Notes: generated by a model from the sequence alone, not told the origin. A DNA stretch of 64,000 nt from Atherinomorus stipes (GCA_023101725.1 JALJCO010007141.1:264319-328318), one strand, 5' to 3'; shown: positions 1-13,003, counted from the stretch's first letter. Program-made: numbers and translations.

Positions 1-34
1 CATACATGTTCAAGACCGGCTTGGGGCCGTAACA
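1..34 (-). mobile_element. Edge of a Gypsy-type LTR, minus strand
   Basis: The reverse complement of the first 34 bases starts TGTTACGGCCCCAAGCCGG and matches the 5' end of the solo LTR at 8643-9106 (TGTTATAGCCCCAGGCCGG) almost base for base, including the following CTTGAACATGTATG. An LTR of the same family, on the minus strand, therefore runs off the left edge and ends near position 34. Whether it is a solo LTR or part of a full element cannot be seen here. Confidence 0.7.
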
Positions 35-3000
35 AGCATTAATATGTAAATTCAGCAAAATACTAATTGAAAATAAAGCATATTATTTGAAATATCAGGA
101 GGAGTCTTACCCATAAAGCTTCTTTTGGCAAAGCAAATTTGTTTGGCACAACTCAGCAGCCAGACTACGTTCTGCTTGCTATGATGCTGGACAGGATACA
201 TTAAATAAGAAAAGAGGGGAAAAACAAAAAATGAAAAAACACCCAGCGTACTTTTATCTATTTTCTAGAACAACACAGTGCAAAGACTGAAACGTCACAC
301 CGCATCCCAGATGGAAATGTTACATAGCGATACTTCAATCTTTGGGCCACGGCTGGGCAGTGACGGCTTGGGAAACGCGCATAATGTTTGTGTGCCATTA
401 AAATGAGTTAAAGATATATTCTTAAGGTTGAAAAATTACATTGTGGGCCTTTAAATCTTAGCTCCAAATCAAACATGCAAAACCACCCTGATTTTAGTTA
501 TTTGTAAACCCTAGAGATGGTTGTGTGTGAAAATCCCACTAGACCAGTTTCTGAAAAAAGTCAAACCAACAACCATGCCACATTCATAGTCACTTAAATG
601 CCATTTTCTCCTTATTCTGATGCTCAGTTTGAACTCCAGCAAGTCATCTTGACCATGTCTACATAGATGCTGCCTCGTCATTGGCTGATTAGATCACTGT
701 ATTAACAAGCAGCTAAACGGGTGGAGCTGATGAAGTGGCTGCTAAGTGTTAATGTACCAACATGAGACTTTGGAACAGAACAGCAGTTTTGTAATTGACT
801 GAATTGTCATAATTCAGTTTGTCTTGGGAAGAAGGGAAGAAGTTGGTTAGAAAATGTACTGAAGGTATTGTCTCTCCAAAGGATTTATCTCGTCTTTAAA
901 TATCTTGCAGCTGCAAGAATCTGTTGAGAATTTGGAAATTATTAGGGGGACACATCTGCTGCAATAAATGAACACACACACAAAAAAAGAAATCAGCCTT
1001 TCCATTCAGCACACTGAGTGCATGTAATTAAAGCATTCCTTGTTGTTAATCATGAAAGTGATTTGTCAAGTGACCAGAATGCGCCAAATGTTCCACAGCT
1101 CATTTGGGATTTGAAGTTTGTCCACCAGCTGTTTGCATCATCAGCTCTACACATTACTGTAGGGCACTAAAACCACAATTACTCATGACACTTTATCTTT
1201 GTGCACCTCAAAAAGGGGAGCGAAAAAAAGGAGCAATAGGGGGATGACAGACCAAGTGGGACTGTTGAAGGAACTGGGAATGCAGCAGTGATTTTGATCT
1301 AGAATACTTGTGTCAGAAGCAGTGACATAAATGATGCATCTCTGCAGACCCATCAATAACACCTAAAGAGGGCCTAATGGAGGTATAAAACTGGGCAGAT
1401 AAGAAGTTTCGCTTGGAGCTCCCATAAATCAGCCACTCAGAATGACCTATATAAAAGTGGACAGCACTGACAGGATGCATAAATTACAGATAGATGCTGA
1501 GAGAAGAATTAATGTTATTGTAATTATCATGAAGCCCTTGGACACCTGAAGCACATGTATAAAAATCCCTGCTAAAATGTTTTACTGCACATGACTTTGA
1601 TTCATAAATGATTTATATTCTCTCTGATTCTTTATAACACTGTAACAGCAAACCCACTGCCAGTCAGTTCCTTGGAGCTTCATCTCCCGTACTATTGTTC
1701 TCCCTGAAATCAAAGAAATATTAAAGTCACACTCTGTAACTTTGTGACCTTAAACTGCAGCATTCCCGATTTGTTTGATGGCACAGTGACATTTATTATG
1801 TGCATTTTTGAAGCTGTTGCTGCCTAGTAGCATCCCAAGGCTGAGAAACTGTACTTAACTTTTTTCTTCTGGGATGCCTCCTGATGTTGCAGCTGGGTTT
1901 CCTACTAAGCAACATGTTACATGCTAGCAAGCAGATATAAATACACCACCCTTTTCTATCGCATACTGTGGCTGGTTCCACAAAGGAACACAAGGAGACA
2001 TTATTGGAGGAAGAGAGGAAAAGCAAAACAGAGACAGAGCAAGGGAAAAGACGAGAGTCAACATCTGACTGACTTTTACTGGTTGGAAAGATCTCTCAGT
2101 ACAAGTAGGATCCAAGATGGATGCTAGATTAGCCACCATTTCCGAGAAAACCAGTTTCCTCGTGTAGTGCCTTTTTAAACCATACATTTAGTTCTCTGTA
2201 GTTGAGGCCACACATGTATCTACTGTATGCCTCTGAGTGTTTGTGCTCTGGTTTGAGTTTGACCTCAATCTGGTGATGACTCTCCATCGGAGCTAAATAT
2301 CACTGGAGGCATTCCATTTTAAAGCCTACAGTCATCTAACAGAGGGAGCAACATAAGCATCAACCTCCTCAATCTAACTGCAAAATGACCTTTCAGAGTC
2401 CCACATGCTCTATTATAAGTTACACAAGAGTGTAAACTGGATCAGCGCTACATACTATGTGTTGCCTATAGCTTCAAGTCACAACTTGTGCTTTACTCAC
2501 ACTGGCCTCACCTTTCAATTATACAACGAAAATCTGCACGTACAACCATTCCCATGCAAGAATTGGCATTCATCAATTTTGATTTGAGTGTAAGATACAA
2601 TTAAATGTCATGATAGCTCTAGAGTTCATATACTGTATGTAAGTTTGAGTCAGTGAGGGTTTGTGGTGCAGCACTGCAGAGCCTGAAAATAGTTATTAAA
2701 CAAACTGTCATTTGAGCATAAGCAGCCACATACTCAGCACTACAAATTAATCTGTTTGCAAATAAAAAATAAAAATAGCTGTAACTGAAATTTATTTCTT
2801 CATTTAGCTGAACAAAACATTCAAATCATTAACATTTTACAATACAAAGAAAAAAAAATGTGATAGAAGCTGATTGTTTCCTAATCCTAACCAAGTTTTT
2901 ATTTGATGCCTAAACTTAAATAAGTAAAAACAGAAGTAAACATAGACAGCACAAGTACCTCTCATTCAGTAATAGCTTTCTCTGCAGCACAGCAGTGAGT

Positions 3001-4680
3001 TCAGCACAAAATTCTCCATGCTCAGAGCCAGTCTCATCACATTTCATTGCGTGGCCACAGAGTACCTATGCGTTGGAACAAGACAATTAAATCATGACAA
3101 CAGCTCACCAATACAATGGCAACATGTAATGTCAGTATATTGTTTTAGTTTCAAGCTTTGTACTGTAAACACCAGTGTTTCTTATCAATGATGACACTGT
3201 GATTAATCACAACAGATCTCAGAATATTTGCAACTTACTATCTTATTTAATATCACCCAGGGTTACCATGGAAGAGGCCAGTGGCTCCAAACCTACTTTC
3301 CTCCAAGTCCCCTTTCCTCCCTTTTAGTTGATTTTTGTGATTTGATATGAATGATAGTGGTTGTGTCAAATCAGCCTGTGATATTGTTGCATATTGATCT
3401 CTAGCTCTTGAATCAAATTGCATCCAAATGATTTTGTAGAAGAACTAGTTTTACTGAACATCAACTCATTATATATTGACTTGATACATCTCAAAAGATC
3501 AGACTTGTGAATTACAGCCATAATAGTTACTGTAAGCCAAATCATGTTATAGCACTGTTTTTGTTTGTTTGTTGCTTTTTTTTCTTTTTGATATTTTTGC
3601 ACAGCACTTCAATGTCTTATGTAATATATACCCAAACTATTTGGTACTGTATGTTTCTTTTAAGATGTAAAATTATACTCCAGAATCAGCATACCATTTA
3701 CATGGATCACCATGGTGTCATCTTGGTACCATGTTAAACACGTGGTCATAATGTTAGGTGGATGTAAGTACATACAAGTATATTTCTGCCTAAGCATGGT
3801 GAAGCTTGTATGGTGTGACATTCTTGAATTAAATCATTCGCAGAACCAGGACTCATGGAGATGACTGCGTGTTCATATAAAGAAAAAACTTCAGGTTTGT
3901 GTTCACATTGTTCAGATGGGAAACAGAAATTATAGATGTGAGGATAAAACAGTTGAAGGCCCAGTTGGGGAGATTTATGGTTAACTCTGGAGGATCATGC
4001 TGATTAAAACTTCTACTGATATGATTTAATTTCCCTCCTTGTAATGATTTTATTTTGATGGGGGGGGGGGGGGGGGGTTTTGCACCTTGCTGTGGTGTTT
4101 TTAATGTTTTATGCTAATGTACAGTCATTTGAGTGTCTACATGCACAAAATATAAATAACTAAAGAAATTAAAGCCCCGTGAAACAAAGTCAACATAATA
4201 AGCCAAGATTGTGCTCATTCTTCATAGTGGTGTGCACCCAGTAGCGTGTCAAAGCGATATGATGAGCCAGACGCTGTGGTGGTTCTCCAGCCAGTTGTGT
4301 ATCTCACTATTTTTAGAACATTTTAAAACTTCAGCGAGCTTCACACATGAGAACAAATTACATTGCTATTACCACAGCAGTTCACTTGCACAATGACTGA
4401 TGCATCAATCAATGACAGTTTCACATTCTTATCGTCTCATAAGAAGGTGATGACCTGAGTTAGACCTGTGTCTTCTTTCTCATCAGTTTGGTGCTGACAT
4501 TATCCATGATGCATTCACAAGGTTCAGGCTTACAGAGTTTTTCTATCACTCATAAATACTGTGTAAGTTCTCCTGTTATCTGTTCACAAAAATGGATTAT
4601 TTTGATCCAAAGTGTTTTTCCATTAATCAGATGTCACTCCCATCAACAAACTGAAGTGCTGCTGTAAGCGCTGAATTTGA
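35..4680. other. Intergenic stretch, no gene seen
   Basis: All open frames here are short (under 100 codons), unspliced in appearance and unlike any protein I recognise. The sequence is AT-rich with ordinary low-complexity runs, including a G homopolymer at about 4061-4077. Parts, such as 1020-1210 and 1380-1500, have the even, repeat-free texture of conserved noncoding DNA, but nothing here proves it. Confidence 0.6.
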
Positions 4681-4732
4681 CATTAGTATCATTCATATAT
4701 TCATTTAATGGGCAGGCTTGGTGGTGGCTACC

Positions 4733-5150
4733 ATGTCGTGTCGCCATGTTTTTATGTTCAGTAGAAGCGTGACAGCAGGAAACCACGGAGACTCACCAGA
4801 GACACTGGAGTTGTCGGCTCAGGTCGAGGTAATGCTTTTGAAAAGTCACTGCGGTGCAGTGAGGAGGAACCGAGCGTTACTGTGATGCTGCATTCATGTG
4901 CAGTCAGGCAGACGGCCGTTGTTAACAAACCAGATGTCATTCTAATTACAGAAGCCGAGAGAAAGACAGTAAAACGTGGGTCAGGGAAAACAATACGACA
5001 TCGCCATGACAACATATCAGAGATGGTGACTGAAGTCATTGTAACTGACAGACCACTTCTTCACATAGAGGCTTGTTTATGTCATTATATGCAGCGGCTG
5101 TCGTACGTCTGCTGTCTGCCCGGTTTAATGTGAATGCAGCATGAAAAGTA
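4733..5150. repeat. Probable foldback repeat
   Basis: Imperfect inverted repeats are visible. A stretch at about 4884-4920 (beginning GATGCTGCATTCA, then CAGGCAGACGGC) is mirrored at about 5100-5145, whose reverse complement reads ATGCTGCATTCACAT then GGGCAGACAGC. The piece lies directly beside the palindromic element at 5194. I cannot assign a family. The inner parts of the arms have diverged. Confidence 0.4.
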
Positions 5151-5193
5151 CGAGCAAGTTGCTTACGATATACGACTGATACCCAATGCCCCT

Positions 5194-5823
5194 TTAAAGG
5201 ATGACTTTTTTGTCAACCTGGACCTTATTTGTAGGAGTTTATATGTGCATTTATTCACTGGTAAAATTTCTGTATCACTTTGACTTCTGAGGATATTACG
5301 TTGAGTTACCCTTCAGGGTACAGCCAATATAATGCGACAGACCGGGCAGCATCTCAATCATTCCTTCATTTAATCAATGCTTTAAGTAGAATAAACGAAT
5401 AAACCAAGTACCATTGTCCTGTGAGTTCAGAATTAACTCTCCTTTAGTTACAGTATTGGGAGGCTTTCGCAACACTTTACAGGCCACGTGAGTGCCCGAC
5501 AGTACAGCTGAGAGAGCAGCTGGCTACCCAGACACCACCAAACTGAAAACTTTGAACCTCTGAACTCACAGGACAATAGTACTCATTCATTCGTTCATTT
5601 TATTTAAAGTATTGGTGAAATAAAGGAGTTTTTTCAATAGATAATGCTTTGTAGAGAGGCTGCCCTGTGTCTCGCGTCATACAGCTGCATGCCGAAGAGC
5701 GACTCAACGTAATATCTTCTGAAGGAGTCAAAGTGAAGCAAAAATTTTACCGGTGAGTAAATGCCCGTATAAACTCCTAGAAATAAGGTTCAGGTTGAAA
5801 AAAAAAAGAAAGTTATTCTTTAA
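5194..5823. mobile_element. Palindromic TTAA-flanked MITE (foldback type), 630 bp
   Basis: The element is bounded by TTAA at 5194-5197 and 5820-5823, and nearly its whole length is self-complementary. The left end (CAACCTGGACCTTATTTGTA) pairs with the reverse complement of the right end (CAACCTGAACCTTATTTCTA). Pairing continues through GGAGTTTATA, TTTACTCACCGGTAAAATTT-like and GATATTACGTTGAGT segments. The innermost arm is TGTCCTGTGAGTTCAG at 5415-5430 against 5560-5575, leaving a loop of about 130 bases. TTAA targets are the hallmark of piggyBac-superfamily MITEs. No transposase is encoded, so it was mobilised in trans. Confidence 0.8.
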
Positions 5824-6771
5824 GGTTCATGATTTCAAACAGGGAACTCTGCGAACCAGACTCTGTTTATCATTGCTGGCAAAAGTCCTTAATGTTTGAT
5901 TTAATCTAGATGTAACTGTTTATTCATTGACTGTAAATCTACCTCTGAGTCATAACCACAACAAAGAAGTATATCTTTCTGACACAGCTGTTGCTGGTTC
6001 ATTTATTTGTATGCAAACATATATTTGGAAGAAAGACCTTAAAGAGACAATTCACAGGTACAGTAGTTGGACAGTTTTGCAAACACAGTGTTGTGTAACA
6101 CTGAAGTTTTTTTTGTTTGGTTGTTTTTTTTCAAATCTGAAGACTGTGTTGTTTGTTCTCACTCCAGTAAAAGATAACAACATGAATGATTTGTGGAGAT
6201 ACTTATTTAGGTGACTGAATAATTATAGTCATAAATTACTAATACATGAAGTTCTTTCTTATCTCCTCCAAACAATGTCTTCTCATTTGGACTGCTGGCA
6301 GTCATGAAGCTAAAGGCTGGAAATAATGCAGCCCCTGGCAAGTTATCATCATGTAGACATTATGGCCATAGATGGCTCAGGATGGCGGAGTTAAGCTGTG
6401 CTGTCATGTGCATATTCCCCCCAGCAGTGACCTCCCACCAGGGATAACTGGACTGACCCCTGACATGCATCACTGCGTATCTGTGCCCTCACCAACCACA
6501 GAGGCTCAACCGCTTTTCATTTCATTGTGTAATTGTGCTTTATGTATCAGTCTTGTAACTTTCACATTAGAGTCACTGGGCTGTTTTTGACCTTCCCATC
6601 TTTGACAAGCAGTTGTTGTGTATGTTTTTGCTTTATTAACCCATTAAAACCCCATGTAACAAGTTTACCTGTTCTGATCATAGTACAGCATCACACAACT
6701 TATAGCAGCACTACTGAACTGCTGTGATTGGAAAATTAGAAGACTTTACCTTCTGCAAAATCCACTGTGAT
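5824..6771. other. Intergenic, nothing recognised
   Basis: No exon-like frame, RNA gene or clear repeat boundary was found between the two TTAA elements. T-rich runs are at about 6106-6130. Confidence 0.5.
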
Positions 6772-7573
6772 TTAAAGGAGTGATGACATAAAGTTAAAAA
6801 CTAGTTTATGTTGTTGGCATTACTTTATATGTAAATACTCCAAAGAAAAAAACAGCATTTTTTACAGCGGAGTATTGTTTTGAAACGCCAGACCTACTTC
6901 CTCAGTAATACAGTTGGGTCCGGTGATGATATGGAGCTTTACCCGGAGACCACGTTGACTTCATTTTGATTGGCTACACTTATTTCGCTATGACTTATTT
7001 GGAGAATCTAGGTCAAGCTGCGGTCGGAGTTTGCTAAAGGCTAACTGCTAGCAACATGGGCAGTTCAGATAGTGAGCCACGTTTATCAGACAAGACAGCA
7101 TTTAGAAAATAAATAAACTTACAGGTAATGACAAGGTTGTGGTCGCCTCCCTCAGTGTTGCTGCAGAAGTTTTTTTTAATCCATTTGTTTGAAAACCCAG
7201 ACCTGACTGCAGAGAAGTTACTACTAGCTCCATACACGAAGCTGCCAGCTGAATCAGACAGGGAAGGGAGGGGGGAGCGGACGGTGCATAAACCGTTAGG
7301 AGAGAGAGGGATGGGGGTGGGGGGGGGGGCGCTGTTTACTTGATAGTGTGCTCTTATTGGAGCAATTAAATTACGTAGAATGATAGAACTACGTAGAATG
7401 ATAGCCTGCTGTCTGATTCAACTGTTTCTGAGCAGAGAGACAAAGCTGACAGACCATAAACAGGAACTTTGATTCTCACTCTGGACATTCACATGGCCTC
7501 ATCAGTGCACAATAGATCATATTATACACCCAAAACCCCAGAAAAGTGAAATTTGATGTCATGGCACCTTTAA
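6772..7573. mobile_element. TTAA-flanked piggyBac-type MITE, ~800 bp
   Basis: TTAA occurs at both ends (6772-6775 and 7570-7573). Terminal inverted repeats match: left TTTAAAGGAGTGATGACATA, right reverse complement TTTAAAGGTGCCATGACATC. Internally there is a G run at 7317-7329 and a short frame beginning MGSSDSEPRL at about 7055 that stops after some 18 codons. No complete transposase is present. The direct repeat of ACGTAGAATGATAG at about 7373-7403 is a minor internal duplication. Confidence 0.75.
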
Positions 7574-8521
7574 ATAGATTTATCAGCAAAACTGGGCTAC
7601 AGAGCTTAGAGCTGTGATTTCACTGGTGTATAATCATCTGATAGTGAGAATAACTGTGTTCCAGTGAACAGCTGAGACACTGTCCTTTACAGTATATTCT
7701 GGTCATGAGGGTAAAAGATCTCCACTTATAGTTTATTTCCTGAAACCAACCACAACTGTCTGTGGCAGCGTTAACTCCTGCTAATGTGACCCTGTTGTAG
7801 GAATACTTAGGCATATAGAGTGAATAACATTTTAAAAGAGAATTATTAAACTGTTCTTCAAATACCCAACCCCCCAAAATTGATGTCTGTGCTTCTAGTT
7901 TGAAACACTACCCTTTGGTTATCTCTGGACTCAACGTTGCTGTGCTCTTGGTCATTTTTGTGTGGCTGTGTGCATGTGTTCAGCTGCGCACATTGACTAA
8001 ATCTGCATGACACTGAACTCTTCCTCAGTCAATCATCATCACTTACCCTGCGTTCAAACTGGGGGCATCGATTTGCATATGTGCCTACATTTCACCGCCC
8101 AGATACTGGGTGTTTACTCACTTGAGTCGGGTGTACTATTTTTGAAAATGTGGTGTATTGTTTGCCAGATTGTCAGTTTGCTTGTCAAATAAAACTTTCA
8201 GGACTGGAAACGATTGTCTATCACACGTCACTTCAGTCAACTATGAACTTGCCAAAGCCTGCTTTTCTTTTAGTACATCAAGAGTCACGGCATCGTACTT
8301 TCCTGCTTTGGATGTCGGAAAACCGATGACGCCATTGAAAGGTTCTTTGGGTTTGCTCAGAGCTTGATGAATTTCATCACCTATTCTAGGAGTTGCATCT
8401 GGATGCCGGCTACTTCCAGAGGTTTTGCAGATTCACCTGTCCATGTTTGTTGACATGCCAGGGGACTATATGTGCCCACATTTTCCAAACTACAGACGCT
8501 ATGTCCCAGCTGCAGAGTGCA
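7574..8521. other. Intergenic, nothing recognised
   Basis: Short frames only. No repeat family or gene could be named. Confidence 0.5.
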
Positions 8522-9335
8522 TAATTATCATAATAGTAATAATGTATTTGATTTATATCACGCTTTTTCTTGTAGGGCACTCAAAGTGCTCACAGTAGAT
8601 CCATTATTCTTTCACTCCTCATTCATACTTGGTGATGATAAGTGTTATAGCCCCAGGCCGGTCTTGAACATGTATGTAGATTTCTATGAGTGATTGCATC
8701 TAGGTGATTGGCCGGCTCTCCTGGATCTCTGGTCACTGGGCTGGTTCCTCTGCTGCTTACTTCCTGGTCTGGCTGCCTGTGCCATCCCTCGTCTGCAATT
8801 GGTTGGCTGTGCCATCTCCCGTCTGCAATTGGCTAGATCCGTCTGGGGGCTCAACTATTTAAGCTGGCTTCAGATTACTGTTCAGGGCAGCTGTTCAGGG
8901 TTAGAGCAGCTTGCCAATAAGCCTGACTTGAGTCTTGTCCTTTGGTGGTTGTGATTTACTGTAAAGAGTTTGACTTTGTTTGAAGCCTTTTTTTCTGTCC
9001 ATTTTCTGGTACTCTGTGTAAAAATAAATACTTTTGAGCTCATTCCACACTCTGTGGTTTTAATGTTACACCCCCTCTCTTTCCAAGCTGAGCTGGGGTC
9101 GCAACAGTAAGCTACGTACAGTATGTAGCTACAGCTGCCCTGGGACAGACTAATGGAAGCCATCTCCCAACCACCACTGGAACATTCACACACATTCATA
9201 CACCAACGAGGCCCTCACTGGAGGCAAGGAAGGTTAAGTGTGTTGCCCAAGGACACATCAACAGATGGCTGGAGGATCGGAATTCGAACCGCCGATCCTT
9301 TGATCATTGCCCAACCACCTGAACCACTGTCGCCC
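8522..9335 (-). mobile_element. tRNA-derived SINE, split by an LTR
   Basis: On the minus strand the head begins GGGCGACAGTGGTTCAGG (box A region about 9311-9329) followed by box B GGTTCGAATTC at 9280-9290, the two internal pol III promoter boxes of a tRNA-derived SINE. The body has the familiar fish segment around GTGTCCTTGGGCAA. The 3' part has CACTTTGAGTG then AAAAGCGTGATATAAAT, and ends in an ATT-rich tail at 8522-8545. The copy is interrupted at 8643-9106 by a solo LTR. Without the insert the SINE is about 350 bp. Confidence 0.8.
8643..9106 (+). mobile_element. Solo LTR, Gypsy-type, nested in the SINE
   Basis: This 464-bp unit starts TGTTATAGCCCC and ends GGGGTCGCAACA (TG...CA termini). 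It contains a TATTTAA box-like motif near 8857 and AATAAA near 9025, as expected of an LTR promoter and polyadenylation region. The flanks are ATAAG (8638-8642) and GTAAG (9107-9111), a 5-bp target duplication with one mismatch. Two similar tandem segments (GTCTGCAATTGG) lie at about 8790-8830. No gag or pol sequence adjoins it, so it is a solo LTR left by recombination. Confidence 0.8.
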
Positions 9336-10212
9336 ATGTCCTTGTATAACTTTCTTCTTCCATTTAAAACGATGGGGGTTTATATTTTTCGCATGTTCAA
9401 TACCTTTGAGTTCAATTTTTTCATTTCAAACGAACAGGCAGAAAATTCTGCTTTCTTGCGAATAAAACACCCTTTCCTCGCAAACAGGACGCTCCATTCA
9501 CATGAACAAGATGGTTGATTGGGGCTTTCTGCGCTGCAAATTCGCAATAAATGCACCACCCCAAGTATATGGGGCATCTGTTCATTAACTTGCCATGTAA
9601 TTTCAATGCGTGAATAACTTTACTTGCTCCAGGTGTGAACACCGGGTCTGGTTGGTGGTTCTCTAAAATTCTGAGCCACAACCCCTAAGATAACAAATTC
9701 TTTTTCTCCCCCTAATCCCCCAGTCAGATGAAAACATCTTCAGTATGCTGAATTATAACACGCAGTTACTATTGCCATTAACAGCTTTGAAACTATGGAT
9801 AAAGGAATTCATTAGGTTACCCATTACTGGAAACTGTAATGCAGTTTATTTTAATGGTGTCATTCTCATCTCTGGTCATAGTAGACTTCACATATGCTAG
9901 CCCTACGTGGCACCGGTTACAATTCTCATTTTCCTTTATTTTTTTGATGGGGTTTCACACAGAACAATGTGTCAGTTGTCTTTGTTCCTGCAAGTTTCTT
10001 CTATCTTTACTGCATTTGTAAATCAAATCTCTCAACATCACACACTTTGTACAAGAGCTTAGCAGCAGGGAAGGGTTCCTCTGATTTTTCCCTAGAGGGT
10101 GACCAACAGCTTGGTAAACTGGCACCACCTTATGGTGGAAGTAACACATTATGCAGTGCTGGTTTAAACAAGACAGTCACATTAGATTAGAATAGAAAGT
10201 TATTATTGTTAC
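9336..10212. other. Intergenic, nothing recognised
   Basis: No gene-like frame or named repeat was found. Confidence 0.5.
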
Positions 10213-10800
10213 CCCTCATTTATATAGCGGCGTTTCCAACAAGTTTGCGCCTGCCATTTACGCAATCACTCCTAAGCCCCTTTCAGACTTGCTCTGGAAA
10301 GCGGTAATAGTGCTGACTTTGTCCTTTATACCGCTTGCATTCAGACTAACGTTCCGCTCTCTTACCTCGGCGCTGTAGTGGACATGTAAATCAATTGTGA
10401 AAAATCTACTTTTGGACTGTGTGTGGGAAATTGTGAAAAAAAATAATATAAATGAACAAAAGTAAACATGTACCAGCTAGCCCCCATGTCATAAGAGAAA
10501 TGTTGCAGCACGTCGTTTTGGCTGAAGGATTGAAGGGCGAGTGTGGCTGTGTTGTGTCTGGAACATTTTCTGAATGTGGCCAGAATGGAATAAGTCTGCA
10601 AGGAGTCAACATGTTTGAAAAGACAACTTGGGTTTAAGAGCAGATGGACTTTACTGCAAATATTTCACAATGCAAGTTTGAAAGTTGCTTTAGTAAATAA
10701 TCTGAAAACTTTGGTTCACCACCTCGCTCAAAATTCTAGATTGCACAGGCAAATTACTACAACCAAATTTGGATCTTTGTAGATCCGGCTCCAAGTCTTG
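10213..10800 (+). repeat. Split fragment of the GGCCGGAT-ended transposon family
   Basis: Sequence around 10232-10285 (TTTCCAACAAGTTTGCGCC) and 10722-10796 (AAAATTCTAGATTGCACAGG, ending AGATCCGGCT) matches two contiguous parts of the right end of the element ending at 28327. In this copy about 430 bp of unrelated sequence sits between the two parts, so something probably inserted here. I could not identify the inserted segment. Confidence 0.45.
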
Positions 10801-11882
10801 GTATCTGCTGGTAACCAACTTAAAGGTTGTAGTGAGAGATTTTAAAAACAATGATGGGACAATAATGCAACTTAAGATGTTATGCAGAAAGTTGATCATG
10901 CCACATCCTAGTGTAACCCTAACCACGTTGTGTCACTTTAATAACCTAGAATTATAAGCTAAAGCTTTAAAATGTATGAAAAACACTTCAAAACTGGCGT
11001 GCTATTTATGCACAATACTATGAGAACCTGCTGCAAATTAAGCTGATCCAAGACCATCTGCTTAAAGCAGCATTTCTTCAGTCAGAGGTAAACGTCTTTG
11101 TTGTTTAGAAAGGATTGGGCCTTTTAGCCATCATCTCTCACTGTGCTTAATGCATCAAAGAGAAGCATTCAAAACCTTATGGATGAGTTTCAATCCCGAG
11201 ATCCTTTACAACTCAAGGCTTTTGAAAATGTGCAAAACCTCCTTACTCTGTAGAGAATGCCACTTTGTGCCTTCTTCTTGTCCGGTAAACTTGAGCAATC
11301 AAGTGAAGCTCACAGGCAGAGCTATTTTGCACTAAACTTCTAAAAAGAGATGGTGAAAGAGTTGTGCGCTCATGACGGCCTGCCTAAGCAGTAGTTTGCC
11401 TGGCTCTGTAACAAGATCTGTCCATGCTTGAACAACTGGAGAGGCAGTCATTCTCAGCCAGCCAGACTGCAAGCTGTAGCTTTTTCCACCAAGGAATTAG
11501 GAATGATGGAGGGGAGGAAAGTGGGGAGAAGGAAAGAGATGTAATTAGGGAGCAAGGAAGAGAGGATGAGGTGGGAGAAGACAGTAAAGATGGAGAAAAA
11601 AAGATGGAGGGGAAAAAAAAACCAGTGAGGGCAAGAGACAGAGGAAACAGAAGGGGAGAGAGGCCGACGAAGGCAGAGACAGTTTGAGCTGAAAATCATT
11701 TAGCACTAAGCTAAATGCCAACTAAGAATAGACTTTAAATCAATCAAGCACAGCTGTGTGGCTGGAGAATTAATATGTCCCCTAGAAAGCATTGCCTTTC
11801 CTCCAAAGGCTGAAATGCTGCCACGAAAACCCATGAAGACCACATGAACAGACTCCTTTTATGTTGCTCACTAAAGATCAAT

Positions 11883-13003
11883 GTACAGTACGAGCCAAAA
11901 GTTTGACCAATACAGTATCTGAAACATCTGCTGAGAAGGTAACAATCAAAAACACTGTGCAACCACAGCAGCCAAAAGAACTGCATAGAACGTTTAAAGC
12001 AGACTTCTATACTCATAAGCCGATCAGTGGCTTTGAGGCTCTCGTTCCTACAGGTTGTGGTCCTTCTCTGGAGGTATGACAGCTCGGTTTGGTCCCTGCG
12101 CATCTTTTCAGAGTTAGTCTGATATCTTGTAAGAGAGCACAGAAACTACGTGACAAACATAGCCCCTGCAGGCATCGGTCCTAGACAACAAAGGCTTCGT
12201 TTGAACAATAGAAGGGAGAATAGAGTCTGTCTGCTTCCCTTCTTGCAGAGCTGCAGTGTGATGATAGCCTCGTTGAACCTGATTAGATGCAGAGAAACCA
12301 GCTGAGTTAAAAAAAAAAAAAAGGACATGAGATACTCATGCTGTCGGTTTCGCCATGCATTTTACATTAAACCTCTCTGATAACTAGATCTCATACTAAT
12401 TGTCAGAGTCGAGGTAAAAACATTTGCACTTAGCGCTTTCATGCTTAAGAATCTAACAAATTGTTGCCTAATTAGCTGAGTTTTTTTCACTTGATGAAAC
12501 ATTCATCATAGAGCTCCTATTATTGGCACTGTTTTTTTCAAAGATAATGTCTTCAAAGAAACCCTTCTTTCTATCTGTTTCAAACAGAAATGTGGCAGGC
12601 AGGTTTTTTTCTTAAGCTGTTGCCACCTTGCGCTTTGAGGAAAAAAAAAAAAAAAATCATCCCGATGATGATATAATGGATGTCACACGAAACACGTCCT
12701 GCAAAATTCCTGTGTCCCCATTTATCACTCTTAATCATTTCCTGCAGATTTCTCAAGACCACATTTATTGAATGCATCTATCTTTCTCTTGTTGAGGCTC
12801 AAGACAGAGATGAATCACTCCAGCCGCCAGATTTAAGGACTTCTCAGGAAAAAGGAGCATAAAGCTAACAGTCTTTAATTCATTTGAACTCTGATCACTG
12901 TTTTATTATAAGCATGTTTTTGAAGACTCAGATAAACATTCATTGCTAGTCAAAGTTTGGACTTTCTCATCAGATTTAATGTGTCCAACTTTTGACTAGA
13001 ACT
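11883..13003. mobile_element. Possible decayed Tc1-like element
   Basis: The left boundary GTACAGTACGAGCCAAAAGT resembles the TIR of a fish Tc1 family whose ends read like GTGCCAGTCAAAAGTTTGGAC. The right side has a hairpin: CTAGTCAAAGTTTGGAC at 12946-12962 against GTCCAACTTTTGACTAG at 12983-12999. No transposase is readable between them. The two halves may be independent TIR relics. Confidence 0.35.
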
